Shown piece after piece: positions 41,101 through 52,269 of a stretch of 64,000 bases of DNA. Numbering within the stretch: the stretch's first letter is position 1; each line of letters starts with the position of its first letter. The notes below the pieces were generated by a model. The model did not search any database. It had not been told where the DNA came from and saw only the letters and a program-made list of their open reading frames with translations. Source of the DNA: Aliamphritea spongicola (GTDB taxonomy: Bacteria > Pseudomonadota > Gammaproteobacteria > Pseudomonadales > Balneatricaceae); assembly GCA_024347235.1 (NCBI GenBank), contig AP025283.1, forward strand, positions 3,286,001 to 3,350,000. The letters are read 5' to 3'. Made by a program: the position numbers and the translations under genes.

Positions 41101-41651
41101 ACATGCGTCTGGGACAGCGCCTGGCTATCGCGGTAGCAACCCAGTACAGCAAATTGCTGGCCTATAAAGATGAGTACGAAGTTGCCCGGCAACTCACCTC
41201 TGACACATTCCAGCGCCAGCTAAAACAACAATTCACCGGCGAGATCGAACTGGAATTTAATCTGGCACCACCATTGCTGGCGAAATCCGATCCGGCAACC
41301 GGCCGGCCACGCAAGCGCAAATTCAGCCAGAAATACCTGCCGGTCCTGAAACTGCTGGCTAAACTTAAACCGTTGCGGGGCACCGCGCTGGACATATTTG
41401 CCTACAGCCACGACCGCCGGCTGGAACGCCAGCTGATTCAGCAGTACGAACAGGATATCCGTCTGATTCTCAGTACCCTCAGTGCGGATAATTACGCAGC
41501 CGCCTGCGCCCTTGCAGAGCTGCCGGGCCAGATCCGGGGCTATGGTCCGGTTAAAGATGCTGCCTGGCTGAAGGTTCAGCCGGAGCGTTTACAACTGCTG
41601 AGTCATTTTACATCGGACAACAATCCGGCAGCCAAAATGACTGCCACCTGA
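38167..41651 (+). CDS. Indolepyruvate ferredoxin oxidoreductase family protein (single-chain)
   Basis: This encodes about 1161 residues. It oxidatively decarboxylates aryl- or branched-chain 2-oxoacids to acyl-CoA, from transaminated aromatic or branched amino acids. The N-terminal half holds the pyrimidine-binding and TPP domains (FISGYRGSPLGHFD; LAVAGDDHACKSSTLPHQSD; HFCSGCPHNTST; GGIGCHYMATWMDRGTETFT). A 4Fe-4S segment follows (EICEGCGDCGVQSNCLSVEP; SCNKDFSCVRGFCPSF), then the gamma domain (GVGGTGVVTVSALLGMAAH). One G deletion near 39318 splits it. I choose the second ATG (38167), properly spaced from GGGAGG. It is followed by a leucine-type dehydrogenase gene. Confidence 0.92.
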
Positions 41652-41756
41652 TACACCGCCGGGTACTTTGCAGCAGCGAAGCACCCGGGCCTTTCTAACG
41701 AATTTTATGGCTAAACAGCCAGCTAACACTGCACAGGAAAAAGGAAACACACGGCT

Positions 41757-42805
41757 ATGAGCATTTTCAGCCACCCTGAATACGACCAGCATGAACAGGT
41801 CAGTTTCTATCATGATCCGGATACAGGCCTGCAGGCCATTATTGCTGTCCACAATACTAACCGTGGCCCGGCGCTGGGCGGTTGCCGTATGTGGCATTAC
41901 GCCAGTGACACAGAAGCACTGACTGACGTTTTACGTCTGTCCAGAGGCATGACCTACAAGTCGGCTCTTGCGAACCTGGATTTAGGGGCGGTAAATCTGT
42001 CATTATCGGCGACCCGCAACGCCATAAAACACCTGAGTTGCTGGCAGCCATGGGCCGGATGCTGGAACGCACCGGCAACCGCTATATTGCAGCGGAAGAC
42101 TCCGGTACCAGTGTGGCTGACCTGAGTGTCATGGCACAACATACAACCAATGTTGCCGGCATCACCGACCGTATCGGCATTGACGGTGCACCCTGTAACG
42201 GTGACCCGTCACCGGCCACCGCCTATGGCGTATTTACCGGCCTGAAAACAGCGGTTCAGCATCGCCTGGGTGGCAACCACCTGGACGGCATTAAGGTCGC
42301 CGTTCAGGGCATCGGCAATGTTGGTTACCGCCTATGTGAACTGTTACATAACGCCGGAGCACAGCTCTATATCACCGATATTCACCCAGAGCGGGTCGCA
42401 CAGGCCCAGGCTGAATTCGGAGCAATCGCCGTGGACGGGCAGGAAATTTACAGCGTAGATGCAGATGTTTTCGCGCCATGTGCGCTGGGTGCAGTGCTGA
42501 ACGATGCAACCATTCCCCTGCTCAGTGCCAAAGTTGTTGCCGGTGCCGCCAATAACCAACTGGCCGGACAGCGTCATGATCTGATGTTACAGGAACGGGG
42601 TATTCTCTACGCGCCGGATTATGCACTGAATGCCGGTGGTATCATCGACCTCTATTACGAGCGGATTGGCCACGAACACCTGAAGGTGCGGGCTCATATC
42701 GAAACCATCAGCGACACGCTAAACGAAATTTTCCAGCGTTCAGCACAACAAAAACGCCCTACCGGCGAAATTGCCGACCAACTGGCTGAAGAACGTTTCC
42801 GCTAG
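41757..42805 (+). CDS. Leu/Phe/Val-type amino acid dehydrogenase
   Basis: This encodes about 349 residues, an NAD-dependent oxidative deaminase. [20 protein letters not shown] is the substrate region, [20 protein letters not shown] holds the catalytic Lys pair, [17 protein letters not shown] is the Rossmann motif and [13 protein letters not shown] follows. One G deletion near 41990. It lies 105 bases downstream of the oxidoreductase, suggesting deamination to a 2-oxoacid followed by decarboxylation to acyl-CoA. Leu versus Phe preference cannot be decided from sequence alone. Confidence 0.88.
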
Positions 42806-42846
42806 GCCTTTCTTACATGCCGGTCAGCTTTCCTCAGCTGACCGGC

Positions 42847-43254
42847 TTACAGATAACACACCACTTGCAGCTTGTTACCGTCCGGGTCACGCACATAAGC
42901 CGCATAGTAATTTTCACTGTAATGCGCCCGGATACCCGGAGCCCCTTCATCGCTGCCACCGTGCTCCAGTGCAAGCGCATAAAAGCGGTCTACTTCCGCC
43001 GCAGACCTCGCCTGAAACGCGAGGTGACTGCCATTACCAACACTGGCAGGCTCACCGTCAAACGGGGAATAAATATAGATATAGGGTAATTCAAACCCTT
43101 CCCCTTCACCACAGGCCGGGCATACGCCGGCGGCTTGCCTTCCGGTTTTGGCACCCGCTGCAACCCCAGCACAGGCATCACCGCGTCATAAAAGCGCCGA
43201 ACGCTGCAGATCATTCGACCCCAGCGTGACATGGCTGAATACTGAATATGTCAT
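42847..43254 (-). CDS. VOC (glyoxalase/bleomycin-resistance) superfamily protein
   Basis: This encodes about 136 residues with two beta-alpha-beta-beta-beta modules: MTYSVFSHVTLGSNDLQRS, FYDAVMPVLGLQRV, GNGSHLAFQARSAAEVDRFY and YYAAYVRDPDGNKLQVVCYL. His, Glu and the terminal VRDPDGN motif fit a metal-binding VOC enzyme of unknown substrate. Frameshifts: a two-base loss in a T run near 43190 and one base near 43130. It is divergent from the rtcB-prfH pair. Confidence 0.82.
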
Positions 43255-43465
43255 CCCTTGCCTCAAAAGTTGATTTTACAACTTTGTTTAATTACCATGC
43301 GCCCGCTAACTTATCCACTTAACATACCGCGGAGGAGAATAAAAATGATTATTTTATGTACACCCTTTGCAGGTTCTGACCACCGATAACCCACCGTTAT
43401 TTCGCCCTGGTCAACTGACCTGCCAATACGATTTCCGTTTAAATCCTTATAAAGGAATTGGTACC

Positions 43466-44629
43466 ATGGGCACAACCGTCCAAACTATTACTGATACAGT
43501 CAGCCTGCTTGCGTCCGCAGATACCTGGATTGAAGGCAAGGCAATACAACAATTAATTAAAACCTCTGAACTCGAAAATATTCGCTGGGTTGCCGGCATG
43601 CCGGATCTGCATCCTGCCCGTGGCTATCCAATCGGCGCTGCTTTCTTTTCAGAAGAGAAAATATATCCGGCACTGATTGGCAACGACATTGGTTGCGGAA
43701 TGTCTTTATGGCAAACCTCGCTGAAAACTTCTAAAGCGAATCCAGACAGGATGGCTAAAAACTCACTGAAATTGAACAGTCGCTAGACAGCAGTTGGAAT
43801 GAATATATTCAGCGATGCAAACAACATAAAAACATACGCAATGACGATTTTGATCATGCGCTGGGAACAATCGGAGGCGGCAATCACTTTGCCGAATTCC
43901 AATGCCTGGACACCGTATACGATGAGCAAACCCTGCAGCAGCTCGGTTTAGATAAAAACAGTTACAGCTACTGGTTCACTCTGGCTCCCGGGGTTTAGGC
44001 CAATCAATACTCACAAAGCATGTGACTGAGCATAGCCATCAGGGTCTGCGTACGGATACTGATGCTTTTCAGCATTATCTGAATGAACACGATGAAGCCG
44101 TTCGCTGGGCGGAACTGAACCGGACGCTGATCGCCCGAAGGTTTATTGAAGCCCTTCGGACTGACGGTAAACCGGTGCTTGATATCAACCATAACCTGAT
44201 GGTTAACCGAACCATCAAAGGATCATCAGGCTGGTTACATCGCAAAGGCGCTACACCGTCTGATCAGGGGTACGTAATCATTCCCGGCTCCCGTGGAGAT
44301 TACAGCTACCTGGTCAGTCCTCTCACTGAAAATAACGCAGCACCTTCCGAAGAAAAGCACTTGTATTCGCTTGCGCACGGCGCCGGCAGAAAGTGGCAAC
44401 GGGGTAACTGTGCTGATCGCCTGAGCCATAAATACAAGCGGGAAGACTTACAGAAAACTAAATTCGGCAGCCTGGTGATCTGTAACAATAAAGAACTGCT
44501 CTATGATGAAGCACCGCAGGCATACAAAAATGCGAAAGCATTATTGCCGATCTGGTTGATGCCGGACTGATTCGGGTCATTGCCCGTTTACGTCCGGTGC
44601 TGACATTCAAGACCAACGGAGGATGTTAA
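43466..44629 (+). CDS. rtcB: RtcB-family RNA ligase, PrfH-coupled type
   Basis: This encodes about 388 residues, the short RtcB form that travels with release factor H. Motifs are [33 protein letters not shown] (metal Cys/His), [10 protein letters not shown] (metal and nucleotide site), [33 protein letters not shown] and [13 protein letters not shown] (guanylated His). It seals 2',3'-cyclic phosphate and 5'-OH RNA ends with GTP. ATG 43466 has AAGGA ten bases upstream. Deletions: about 43757 (A run), about 43966 (G) and about 44540 (A run). The stop lies two bases before the prfH ATG. Confidence 0.92.
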
Positions 44630-44631
44630 GT

Positions 44632-45258
44632 ATGATTCTCATACAACTATCCGCTGGTCGGGGGCCTCTGGAATGCTGCATTGCCGTGCACCGGGCATGG
44701 GAAACCCTTTGTCGCGAAGCAGAATCCGAAAGCATTTCATGCCAGCTTATTGAAGCGGTTTCCGCCGGGAAAAAGGCTGGCTATAAATCCGTTCTGCTCC
44801 AGCTTGTCACTGCAGATACAACCCTTGCTAAAGCTTTTGCCTGCCGCTGGGAAGGCACCAGTCTGTGGATTTGTCCGAGTCACTTACGGCCCGGGCACAA
44901 ACGTAAAAACTGGTACTTTAACTGCCGTATGTTTGAAATACCGGAGCGCACGTTTGACTCTGAGATTGTATATCAGACCTGCCGGTCATCGGGAGCCGGT
45001 GGCCAGCATGTCAATACTACAGATTCTGCGGTCAGGGCAACGCACACAGCAACAGGGATCAGTGTCCGCGCAGAAAGCGAACGCAGCCAGCATGCCAACA
45101 AACGATTAGCCCGTGCCCTGCTGTTCCATAAACTGGAAACCCTGCAACAACAGGAAGCAGATCAACAGGAACAAAACCGCTGGCAACAACATACGCAGCT
45201 GCAACGTGGTAATCCGGTTCGCACCTTCAAAGGCGAGAAATTTATCCCGATGAGCTGA
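44632..45258 (+). CDS. prfH: Peptide chain release factor H (PrfH)
   Basis: This intact gene encodes 208 residues. The catalytic GGQ motif is in [20 protein letters not shown], preceded by [20 protein letters not shown] and [19 protein letters not shown], as in PrfH. It lacks the codon-recognition domain of RF1/RF2. PrfH hydrolyses peptidyl-tRNA on ribosomes cut at the 3' end of 16S rRNA, and its partner RtcB then repairs the rRNA. GGAGGA lies eight bases before ATG 44632, inside the end of rtcB, so the two are coupled. Confidence 0.93.
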   Translation: MILIQLSAGRGPLECCIAVHRAWETLCREAESESISCQLIEAVSAGKKAGYKSVLLQLVTADTTLAKAFACRWEGTSLWICPSHLRPGHKRKNWYFNCRMFEIPERTFDSEIVYQTCRSSGAGGQHVNTTDSAVRATHTATGISVRAESERSQHANKRLARALLFHKLETLQQQEADQQEQNRWQQHTQLQRGNPVRTFKGEKFIPMS

Positions 45259-45266
45259 GCAACGAA

Positions 45267-45294
45267 AAAGGCGCACCCGTTAGGGTACGCCTTT
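45267..45294 (+). terminator. Terminator after prfH
   Basis: AAAGGCGCACCC pairs with GGGTACGCCTTT (one mismatch) around GTTA, starting eight bases past the stop codon. Confidence 0.8.
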
Positions 45295-45407
45295 GTTTAA
45301 GCTCGACGGATAGAGCTTACTCTCACGCTTGGGCACATCATTTTACTACTCGTATCGGTAGCTAACGATGTCTGTTCAGCCCGGACATGAACCCGGGCTG
45401 TTATCTG

Positions 45408-48304
45408 TTACTCGTCGCGGTAGCTGTCTACGCCCGGGCAAGAACAGATGAAGTTACGGTCACCGTATACGTTGTCGATACGGTTAGTCGCTGGCCAGAA
45501 CTTATTCGCGCGGGTCGCAGCATTCGGGAATACCGCTTCTTCACGTGAGTAAGGACGTTCCCAGTCAGCGCTCATCACATCAGCCTGAGTGTGAGGTGCA
45601 TTGCACAGCGGGTTGTTATCCGCAGGCCATACGCCAGACTCAACCTTGTTGATCTCCGCACGGATCTGAACCAGAGCGTCTACGAAACGGTCGATCTCAA
45701 CCTTGGACTCAGACTCAGTCGGCTCGATCATCAGCGTGCCGGCAACCGGGAAAGACATCGTCGGTGCGTGGAAACCGTAGTCCATCAGACGCTTAGCGAT
45801 ATCTTCTTCGGATACACCGGAAGACTCTTTCAGCGGACGGATATCAACGATGCACTCGTGAGCAACCTTGTTGTTACGGCCACGGTACAGAACCGGATAG
45901 TGTGCAGCCAGCTGCTCGGTCATGTAGTTAGCATTCAGGATCGCCATCTGCGTAGAACGCTTCAGACCTGATTTACCCAGCATCTTGATGTATGCCCAGG
46001 TAATTGGCAGGATCGCGCCGCTGCCGTAAGGCGCTGCAGATACTGCACCGTTGTCAGCGCTGACCACACCGGTCGGGCTAACCTGGTGACCTGGCAGGTA
46101 TGGCGCCAGGTGGCTCTTAACACCGATTGGACCAACACCCGGACCACCACCACCGTGTGGGATAGCGAAGGTCTTGTGCAGGTTCAGGTGAGATACGTCA
46201 GAACCGATAACGCCTGGCTTGGAAACACCTACCTGAGCGTTCATGTTGGCACCGTCCATGTACACCTGACCACCGTTACGGTGAATGATGTCACAGATTT
46301 CAACGATCTCTTCTTCGTATACACCGTGAGTAGACGGGTAAGTGATCATCAGTGCAGACAGGTTGTCTTTGTGCAGTTCAGCTTTAGCACGCATGTCAGC
46401 AACGTCAACGTTACCGTTTGCATCACACTCGGTGATAACAACCTTCATACCCATCATGGCTGCAGATGCAGGGTTAGTACCGTGCGCAGATGAAGGAATC
46501 AGACATACGTTACGGTGACCCTGACCATTCGCTTCCTGGTACTTACGGATCGCCAGCAGACCAGCGTATTCGCCCTGTGCACCTGAGTTAGGCTGCATAG
46601 AAACGTTATCGTAACCGGTAATTTCAACCAGATCAGCTTCCAGTTCGTTGATCATTTTCAGGTAACCCTGAGTCTGATCTTCCGGTGCGAACGGGTGCAT
46701 GTTGGCAAATTCAGGCCAGGTAACCGGAATCATTTCAGCAGTCGCGTTCAGCTTCATGGTGCATGAACCCAGTGGGATCATACCGTGAACCAGCGAGTAG
46801 TCTTTGTTTTCCAGCTTCTTCATGTACCGCAGCATGTCAGTTTCGCTGTGGTAGCTGTTGAATACAGGGTGTGTCAGAACCGCATCTTCACGACGCTGTT
46901 CAGCAGAGATACCTGTCGCGGCACCGGCAACGATTTCAGCGTCCAGCGCTGCAACGTCCAGACCGTGACCTTCACCCAGAACGATATCAAACAACTGTGC
47001 AACGTCTGCAGCAGAAGTGGTTTCGTCCAGAGAGATACCCAGCTTATCAGCAGCAGCCTTACGCAGGTTGCAACCGTTATCCAGACCACGCTGGTAAACG
47101 TCAGCAGCGGTTTCAGGCAGCGTCAGAGTCAGGGTATCGAAGTAAGTGTCATTCAGAGCAACGCCTTTGCTGCGCAGGCCGTTTGCCAGGATCGCAGTCA
47201 GACGGTGTACACGTTCAGCAATGGTCTTCAGACCCTGCGGACCGTGGTAAACAGTGTAGAAAGACGCCATGTTAGCCAGCAGCGCCTGAGCCGTACAGAT
47301 GTTAGAAGTCGCCTTCTCACGACGGATGTGCTGTTCACGGGTCTGCATCGCCATACGCAGTGCCTGGTTACCGCTGGAATCAACAGATACACCGATGATA
47401 CGGCCAGGTACAGAACGCTTCAGTTTTTCACTGGCAGCGAAGAAAGCAGCGTGAGGACCACCAAAGCCCATTGGTACACCGAAACGCTGAGCAGAACCCA
47501 GAACGATATCTGCACCCAGTTCGCCAGGTGATTTCAGCAGCATCAGCGCCAGCAGATCAGTCGCAACAGCAACCATTGTCTTGGAAGCTTTAGCCTGTTC
47601 AATCAGAGCTTTCAGGTCGTGAATGTCGCCGTAAGTGCTTGGGTATTGCAGCTGAACACCGAAAGCATCTGCGCTTTCCAGATCAGTCAGCGGGTTACCG
47701 ACAACCACGTCGTAGCCGAAGTATTCAGCACGGGTTTTAATAACAGCGATGGTTTGCGGGTGAACATCGTCAGCCACAAAGTAAACGTCAGTCTTCTTGC
47801 GGTTAGAACGCTTGCACAGCGTCATTGCTTCTGCAGCTGCAGTTGCTTCGTCCAGCAGAGACGCGTTCGCCAGGTCCATACCGGTCAGGTCCATTACCAT
47901 CTGCTGGTAGTTCAGCAGCGCTTCCAGACGGCCCTGTGCGATTTCAGGCTGATATGGCGTGTAAGCGGTGTACCAACCCGGGTTTTCCAGAACGTTACGT
48001 AAAATAACGTTTGGTACCTTGGTGTTGCTATAACCCATACCGATGTAAGACTTGTTTACCACGTTTTCACTGGCCAGAGTCTTCAGGTATGCAAGGGCAT
48101 CACTTTCAGTAACGCTGTCGTCCATCGTCAGGGCATCATCCAGACGGATCGAGTCCGGAACGGTTTTTCAATCAGCTCATCTAACGAGCTAACGCCCAAG
48201 GAATCCAGCATTTCGCGGGTTTGTTCAGCATCCGGGCCGACGTGACGGCGGGTGAAGTCACCCGTCTGTAATAGATCACCCAGGGTATGAGTATCTGTAG
48301 CCAT
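45408..48304 (-). CDS. gcvP: Glycine dehydrogenase (decarboxylating), P protein
   Basis: This encodes about 965 residues. The P protein decarboxylates glycine and passes the aminomethyl group to lipoylated GcvH. N-terminal half: [35 protein letters not shown] and [20 protein letters not shown]. The PLP Lys is in [18 protein letters not shown], followed by [18 protein letters not shown]. One A deletion near 48167 separates the first 45 residues. ATG is at 48304. It is the last gene of the sdaA-glyA-gcvH-gcvP operon. Codon use is strongly biased, consistent with high expression. Confidence 0.95.
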
Positions 48305-48423
48305 AACAATAACCTGTCAGTACACCGTCCGGCCGCTTACAAAATACAACAACGACCGGAACAAATTATTTGAAGAATGCAGTCAGAAAAACACTTCATA
48401 CTGTACCTGCATCCCCGTAGGGT

Positions 48424-48461
48424 GCGGGCCGGTGCTCATGAGGGCTGAGCGTCCGGCCCGC
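48424..48461 (-). repeat. GC-rich hairpin in the gcvH-gcvP spacer
   Basis: GCGGGCCGG and CCGGCCCGC form a perfect 9-bp outer stem, and inside it GCTCA and TGAGC pair as well. There is no T tract on either strand. It lies 120 bases before the gcvP start, so it may act as an mRNA stabiliser, an attenuator or a protein site. Confidence 0.6.
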
Positions 48462-48499
48462 GGTTTGCCAAAGAACTTAAACTTTTACCTAATGTATAC

Positions 48500-48561
48500 A
48501 GATCAGACGGTTCGACTCTCAACCGTGAACGTGTAAGAGCGGTGCCCAAACCGGCTGATCT
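48500..48561 (-). ncRNA. Candidate structured element (three-way junction) between gcvH and gcvP
   Basis: The outer stem AGATCAG (48500-48506) pairs with CTGATCT (48555-48561). Directly inside are hairpin ACGGTT/AACCGT (48507-48526) and hairpin CGGT/ACCG (48540-48553). It sits just downstream of the gcvH stop and within the operon. It lacks the conserved core of the glycine riboswitch. Function is unknown. Confidence 0.4.
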
Positions 48562-48573
48562 ACACAGGAGTCC

Positions 48574-48962
48574 TTAGGCTTCTTCGGCAATCGTTGCTGC
48601 GTATGCTTCAGCATCCAGCAGCTTTTCCAGTTCAGCAGCGTCAGCTACTTTCAGTTTAGCAATCCAGCCGCCTTCGAAAGGCTCGCTGTTTACCAGATCC
48701 GGCTCGTCTTCCAGCGCTTCGTTAACTTCAACAACTTCACCACCAACAGCAGCGTAGATGTCAGAAGCAGCTTTTACAGACTCAACCAGGAGAATTCTTC
48801 ACCGGCTTCAACTTCACGGCCAACTTCTGGCAGCTCAACGAATACAACGTCACCCAGCAGCTCCTGAGCGTGGTCAGAGATACCAACAGTTACGGTGCCG
48901 TCACCGTTGTCCAGAACCCACTCGTGGCTAGGGGCGAAGCGATAGTTTGCAGGAATGCTCAT
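48574..48962 (-). CDS. gcvH: Glycine cleavage system H protein
   Basis: This encodes about 129 residues. The lipoyl carrier shuttles the aminomethyl group between P and T proteins. It reads [33 protein letters not shown] and, after one C deletion near 48791, [20 protein letters not shown] with the lipoylated Lys. ATG 48962 has AAGGAAAT upstream. LipA, needed for its lipoylation, is encoded at 56367. Confidence 0.95.
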
Positions 48963-48989
48963 GTTTAATTTCCTTAAGTAATATTCAGA

Positions 48990-50278
48990 TTAACGGTATA
49001 GAGGGAATTTCTGGCACAAAGCTTCCACCTGGGTGCGAACCTTGGCCTCTACCTCAGAGTTGTCGTCAGGGTTAGCCACTAAGCCGTCCAAGACATCGTT
49101 GATCAGATTACCGATCAAGCGGAATTCTTCTTCACCAAAACCACGGCTGGTACCGGCAGGCGTACCCAGACGGATACCGGACGTGATCATTGGTTTTCAG
49201 AGTCGAACGGAATACCGTTCTTGTTACAGGTAATACCGGCACGCTCAAGCGCATCTTCCACCGCATTACCCTTCAGGCCTTTAGGCCGTAAATCAACCAG
49301 CATCAGGTGAGTGTCAGTACCGTCGGTAACAACCGCGCAACCACGCTCAACCATTACTTCAGCCAGCGCCTGTGCATTGGCAACAACCTGCTGGATGTAA
49401 GCTTTAAATTCAGGACGCAGCGCTTCGCCGAAAGCAACCGCTTTAGCAGCAATCACGTGCATCAGAGGACCGCCCTGCAGACCCGGGAATACAGCAGAGT
49501 TAATCTTCTTGCCGATTTCCAGATCGTTGGACAGGATCATACCGCCACGCGGACCGCGCAGGGTTTTGTGAGTGGTAGTTGTCACAACGTGAGCGTGTGG
49601 CAGCGGGCTTGGGTGAACACCTGTAGCAACCAGACCGGCGATGTGCGCCATATCAACCATCAGGTATGCGCCAACTTTGTCAGCGATTTCACGGAAACGG
49701 GCAAAATCAATTTCACGCGGGATTGCAGAACCACCGGCGATGATCAGCTTAGGCTGGCATTCAACCGCCTGCTTCTCAACCGCATCGTAATCAATACGGC
49801 AGTCTTTTTCAGATACACCGTACTGCTCTGCTTTAAACCACTTACCGGACAGTGCAGGACGCGCACCGTGAGTCAGGTGACCACCGGCATCCAGAGACAT
49901 ACCCAGAACAGTATCGCCTGGCTGCAGCAGTGCCAGCATTACCGCACCGTTAGCCTGTGCACCAGAGTGCGGCTGAACGTTAATGAATTCACAGTTGAAC
50001 AGCTCTTTAGCACGTTCAATCGCCAGACCTTCCGCCTTATCAACGTACTCGCAACCACCGTAGTAACGACGGCCCGGGTAACCTTCAGCGTACTTGTTAG
50101 TCAGTACAGTACCCTGTGCCTGCATCACTGCTTTTGAAACAATGTTTTCAGAAGCAATCAGTTCGATCTGGTTTTCCTGACGGACAAACTCTTCGTTGAC
50201 AGATGCCATCAGCTCGGCATCAGCAGCTGCCAGATCCTGGCTGAAAAAGGCTTCAAGGGCCTGATCGTTATGACTCAT
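48990..50278 (-). CDS. glyA: Serine hydroxymethyltransferase
   Basis: This encodes about 429 residues. It interconverts serine and glycine with tetrahydrofolate. Blocks: [37 protein letters not shown], the PLP Lys in [17 protein letters not shown], and [20 protein letters not shown]. One C deletion near 49193 splits off the last 66 residues. ATG at 50278. It lies between sdaA and gcvH in a serine/glycine catabolic operon, so this copy may serve catabolism. Confidence 0.95.
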
Positions 50279-50326
50279 TTTTAACACTCGCTCTTAGTTT
50301 TATTCCACAGCATCAGCAGGCCGCTG

Positions 50327-51711
50327 TTAACAGGCAACAACGTTGACAGCCAAACCGCCCTGGGACGTTTCTTTATACTTATCTTGCATATCCAGTCCCG
50401 TCTGACGCATGGTCTCGATCACTGAATCCAGGAAACGTGGTGCTCGCCGTCGCCTCTCAGCGCCAGGCGGGCAGCGTTAATCGCCTTTACCGCTCCCATA
50501 GTGTTTCGCTCTATACAGGGAACCTGTACCAGACCCGCAATCGGATCACAGGTAAGCCCCAGATTATGTTCCATACCGATTTCAGCAGCGTTCTCAACCT
50601 GCTGAACGGTACCGCCCATTACTGCGCACAGCGCTCCGGCGGCCATAGAACAGGCAACACCAATCTCACCCTGACAGCCCACTTCGGCTGCCGATATAGA
50701 GGCATTCTTTTATACAGCATGCCAATGGCTGCTGACGTAGCCAGAAAGTCAAAGATGCCCTTTCACTGGCACCCGGCACAAAACGGTCGTAATACGCCAG
50801 AACCGCCGGAATAACACCGGCAGCACCATTCGTCGGCGCAGTCACAACACGGCCTCCGGCAGCGTTTTCTTCATTTACCGCAATGGCAAACAGATTCACC
50901 CAATCTATAACTGCTAGCTGATCCTGTAATGCTGCCTGACTATCACCCTGCAGTTCTTGATATAAAACAGGTGCACGGCGTTTAAGGTCTAAGCCACCGG
51001 GTAAATCACCCTTTTCATTACAGCCACGCTTAATGCAGGCATCCATCACACCCCAGATCTGGCGCAACTTTGCCGTTACAGTTTCCTGATCGTGGTACGC
51101 CAGCTCATTCTTCTGAACCAGTTCCGCAATCGTCATATTGTTGCTTTCGCATAATTCAAGCAGCTCCTCACCATTATTAAAGTGATAAGGCACCTGAACT
51201 GCAGGCTCAGCACTGGAACCCTGCTGATCCGCTTCGGCGTCACTCAGGACAAAACCACCGCCGACAGAATAAAAGATAGCATCAAGTAAGATCACACCGG
51301 CGGCATCATAGGCAAAGAAACGCATTCCGTTAGGATGCTTGGGCAAAGACTCGCCAAAATGAAACGGCAGATGTTCAGACTTAATAAAGGTACTGTGTGT
51401 GTACCCGCCAGACGAATCACACCCTGCTCTTCAATCTCGCGGATATACTGTGGAATCAAATCCGGATCCACTGTATCCGGTGCTTCGCCTAACAGGCCCA
51501 CCATGGTTGCAACATCTGTTGCGTGACCAACACCGGTCATTGCCAGGGAACCGTACAACGCAACCTTAACGTTGGCGACCTGATCCATCAGCTGTAATTC
51601 TTCGAGTGAATCCAGGAAACGGTTTGCCGCGACCATCGGTCCAACTGTATGGGAACTGGATGGCCCCACACCTACTTTATATAAGTCAAAAATACTTAAC
51701 GGCATTGTCAT
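50327..51711 (-). CDS. sdaA: L-serine ammonia-lyase (iron-sulfur type)
   Basis: This encodes about 462 residues and deaminates L-serine to pyruvate with a 4Fe-4S cluster. N-terminus: [20 protein letters not shown]. Catalytic region: [39 protein letters not shown] and the C-terminal cysteine in [10 protein letters not shown], which caps the cluster in relatives. Four deletions: about 51385, about 50745, about 50711 and about 50428. ATG 51711 or 51705 may start. It is the first gene of the operon, and an XRE-cupin regulator is divergent from it. Confidence 0.93.
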
Positions 51712-52269
51712 AACCTGCGCGGCAGTGCCACGTTCACTCTTATTATTAAAAGAGCCTTTTAAAAGCTCTTACAGCATGTGCCTGTCGGCTTTATCTGCAA
51801 TCTGTATCGCCAACCACCTACCTTATATAAGTAGCTGGTTCAGCCAGTGTTTCTTTACACCGGTCTGATTCTTATCTGCGAAACAACGCGACATAAACTA
51901 TAGTTTTCTCAGACTAGCAACACTTATTTCCAAAATCAACAAAAAGTTTCTTATAGGAAACATCTTGTTTTTGAGTAAACGGACACCTTTCTGTCTATTC
52001 GCGTCGCCTATAAGGTTATTCACTTTTCAAGGATTGCTGCCTTGTGTACTATTGCTGACAGGGCATATTGATTTGTCGAGGTCAACGGGCAGCAAACTTA
52101 GCGTTTGCTAAACAGCGACTTAGATGTGTTTTTAACTTAATAATTACAACGTGATTACACGTGCTTATTGTTTGAACCTATGCTTGTACACCCGTTTTTG
52201 AAGAAGATTGGCTGACGCTTGTCAGTAACACTTTCAGCAAGAACACCCTGATCGTTATGGTAAAAATAT
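51712..52269. promoter_or_regulatory. Control region between sdaA operon and XRE-cupin regulator
   Basis: This 558-base divergent region holds no gene. It is AT-rich and contains the near-palindrome at 51946-51961 listed separately. No consensus riboswitch was found. Confidence 0.5.
51946..51961. promoter_or_regulatory. Candidate XRE-cupin operator 1
   Basis: GTTTCTTATAGGAAAC is a near-perfect 16-base palindrome with one mismatched pair. Close copies occur at 53151-53166 and 53328-53343. It lies about 240 bases upstream of sdaA. Confidence 0.55.

Noticed and set aside
46785..47531. 248-codon open frame antisense to gcvP
   Set aside because: Its product is low-complexity and Val/Thr/Arg-rich, has no ribosome site and is exactly opposite a conserved gene. 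It is a codon-bias artefact.
48505..48526. tRNA-like T-arm (GGTTCGA-type) in the gcvH-gcvP spacer
   Set aside because: No acceptor stem, anticodon arm or CCA end can be folded around it. It belongs to the three-way-junction element instead.
48305..48573. Glycine riboswitch between gcvH and gcvP
   Set aside because: The conserved aptamer cores (GGAGAG-type and CACCGAAGGGGCAA-type segments) are absent on both strands.
49307..50137. 276-codon open frame antisense to glyA
   Set aside because: Same reason: shadow of strong codon bias, no family features and no start signals.
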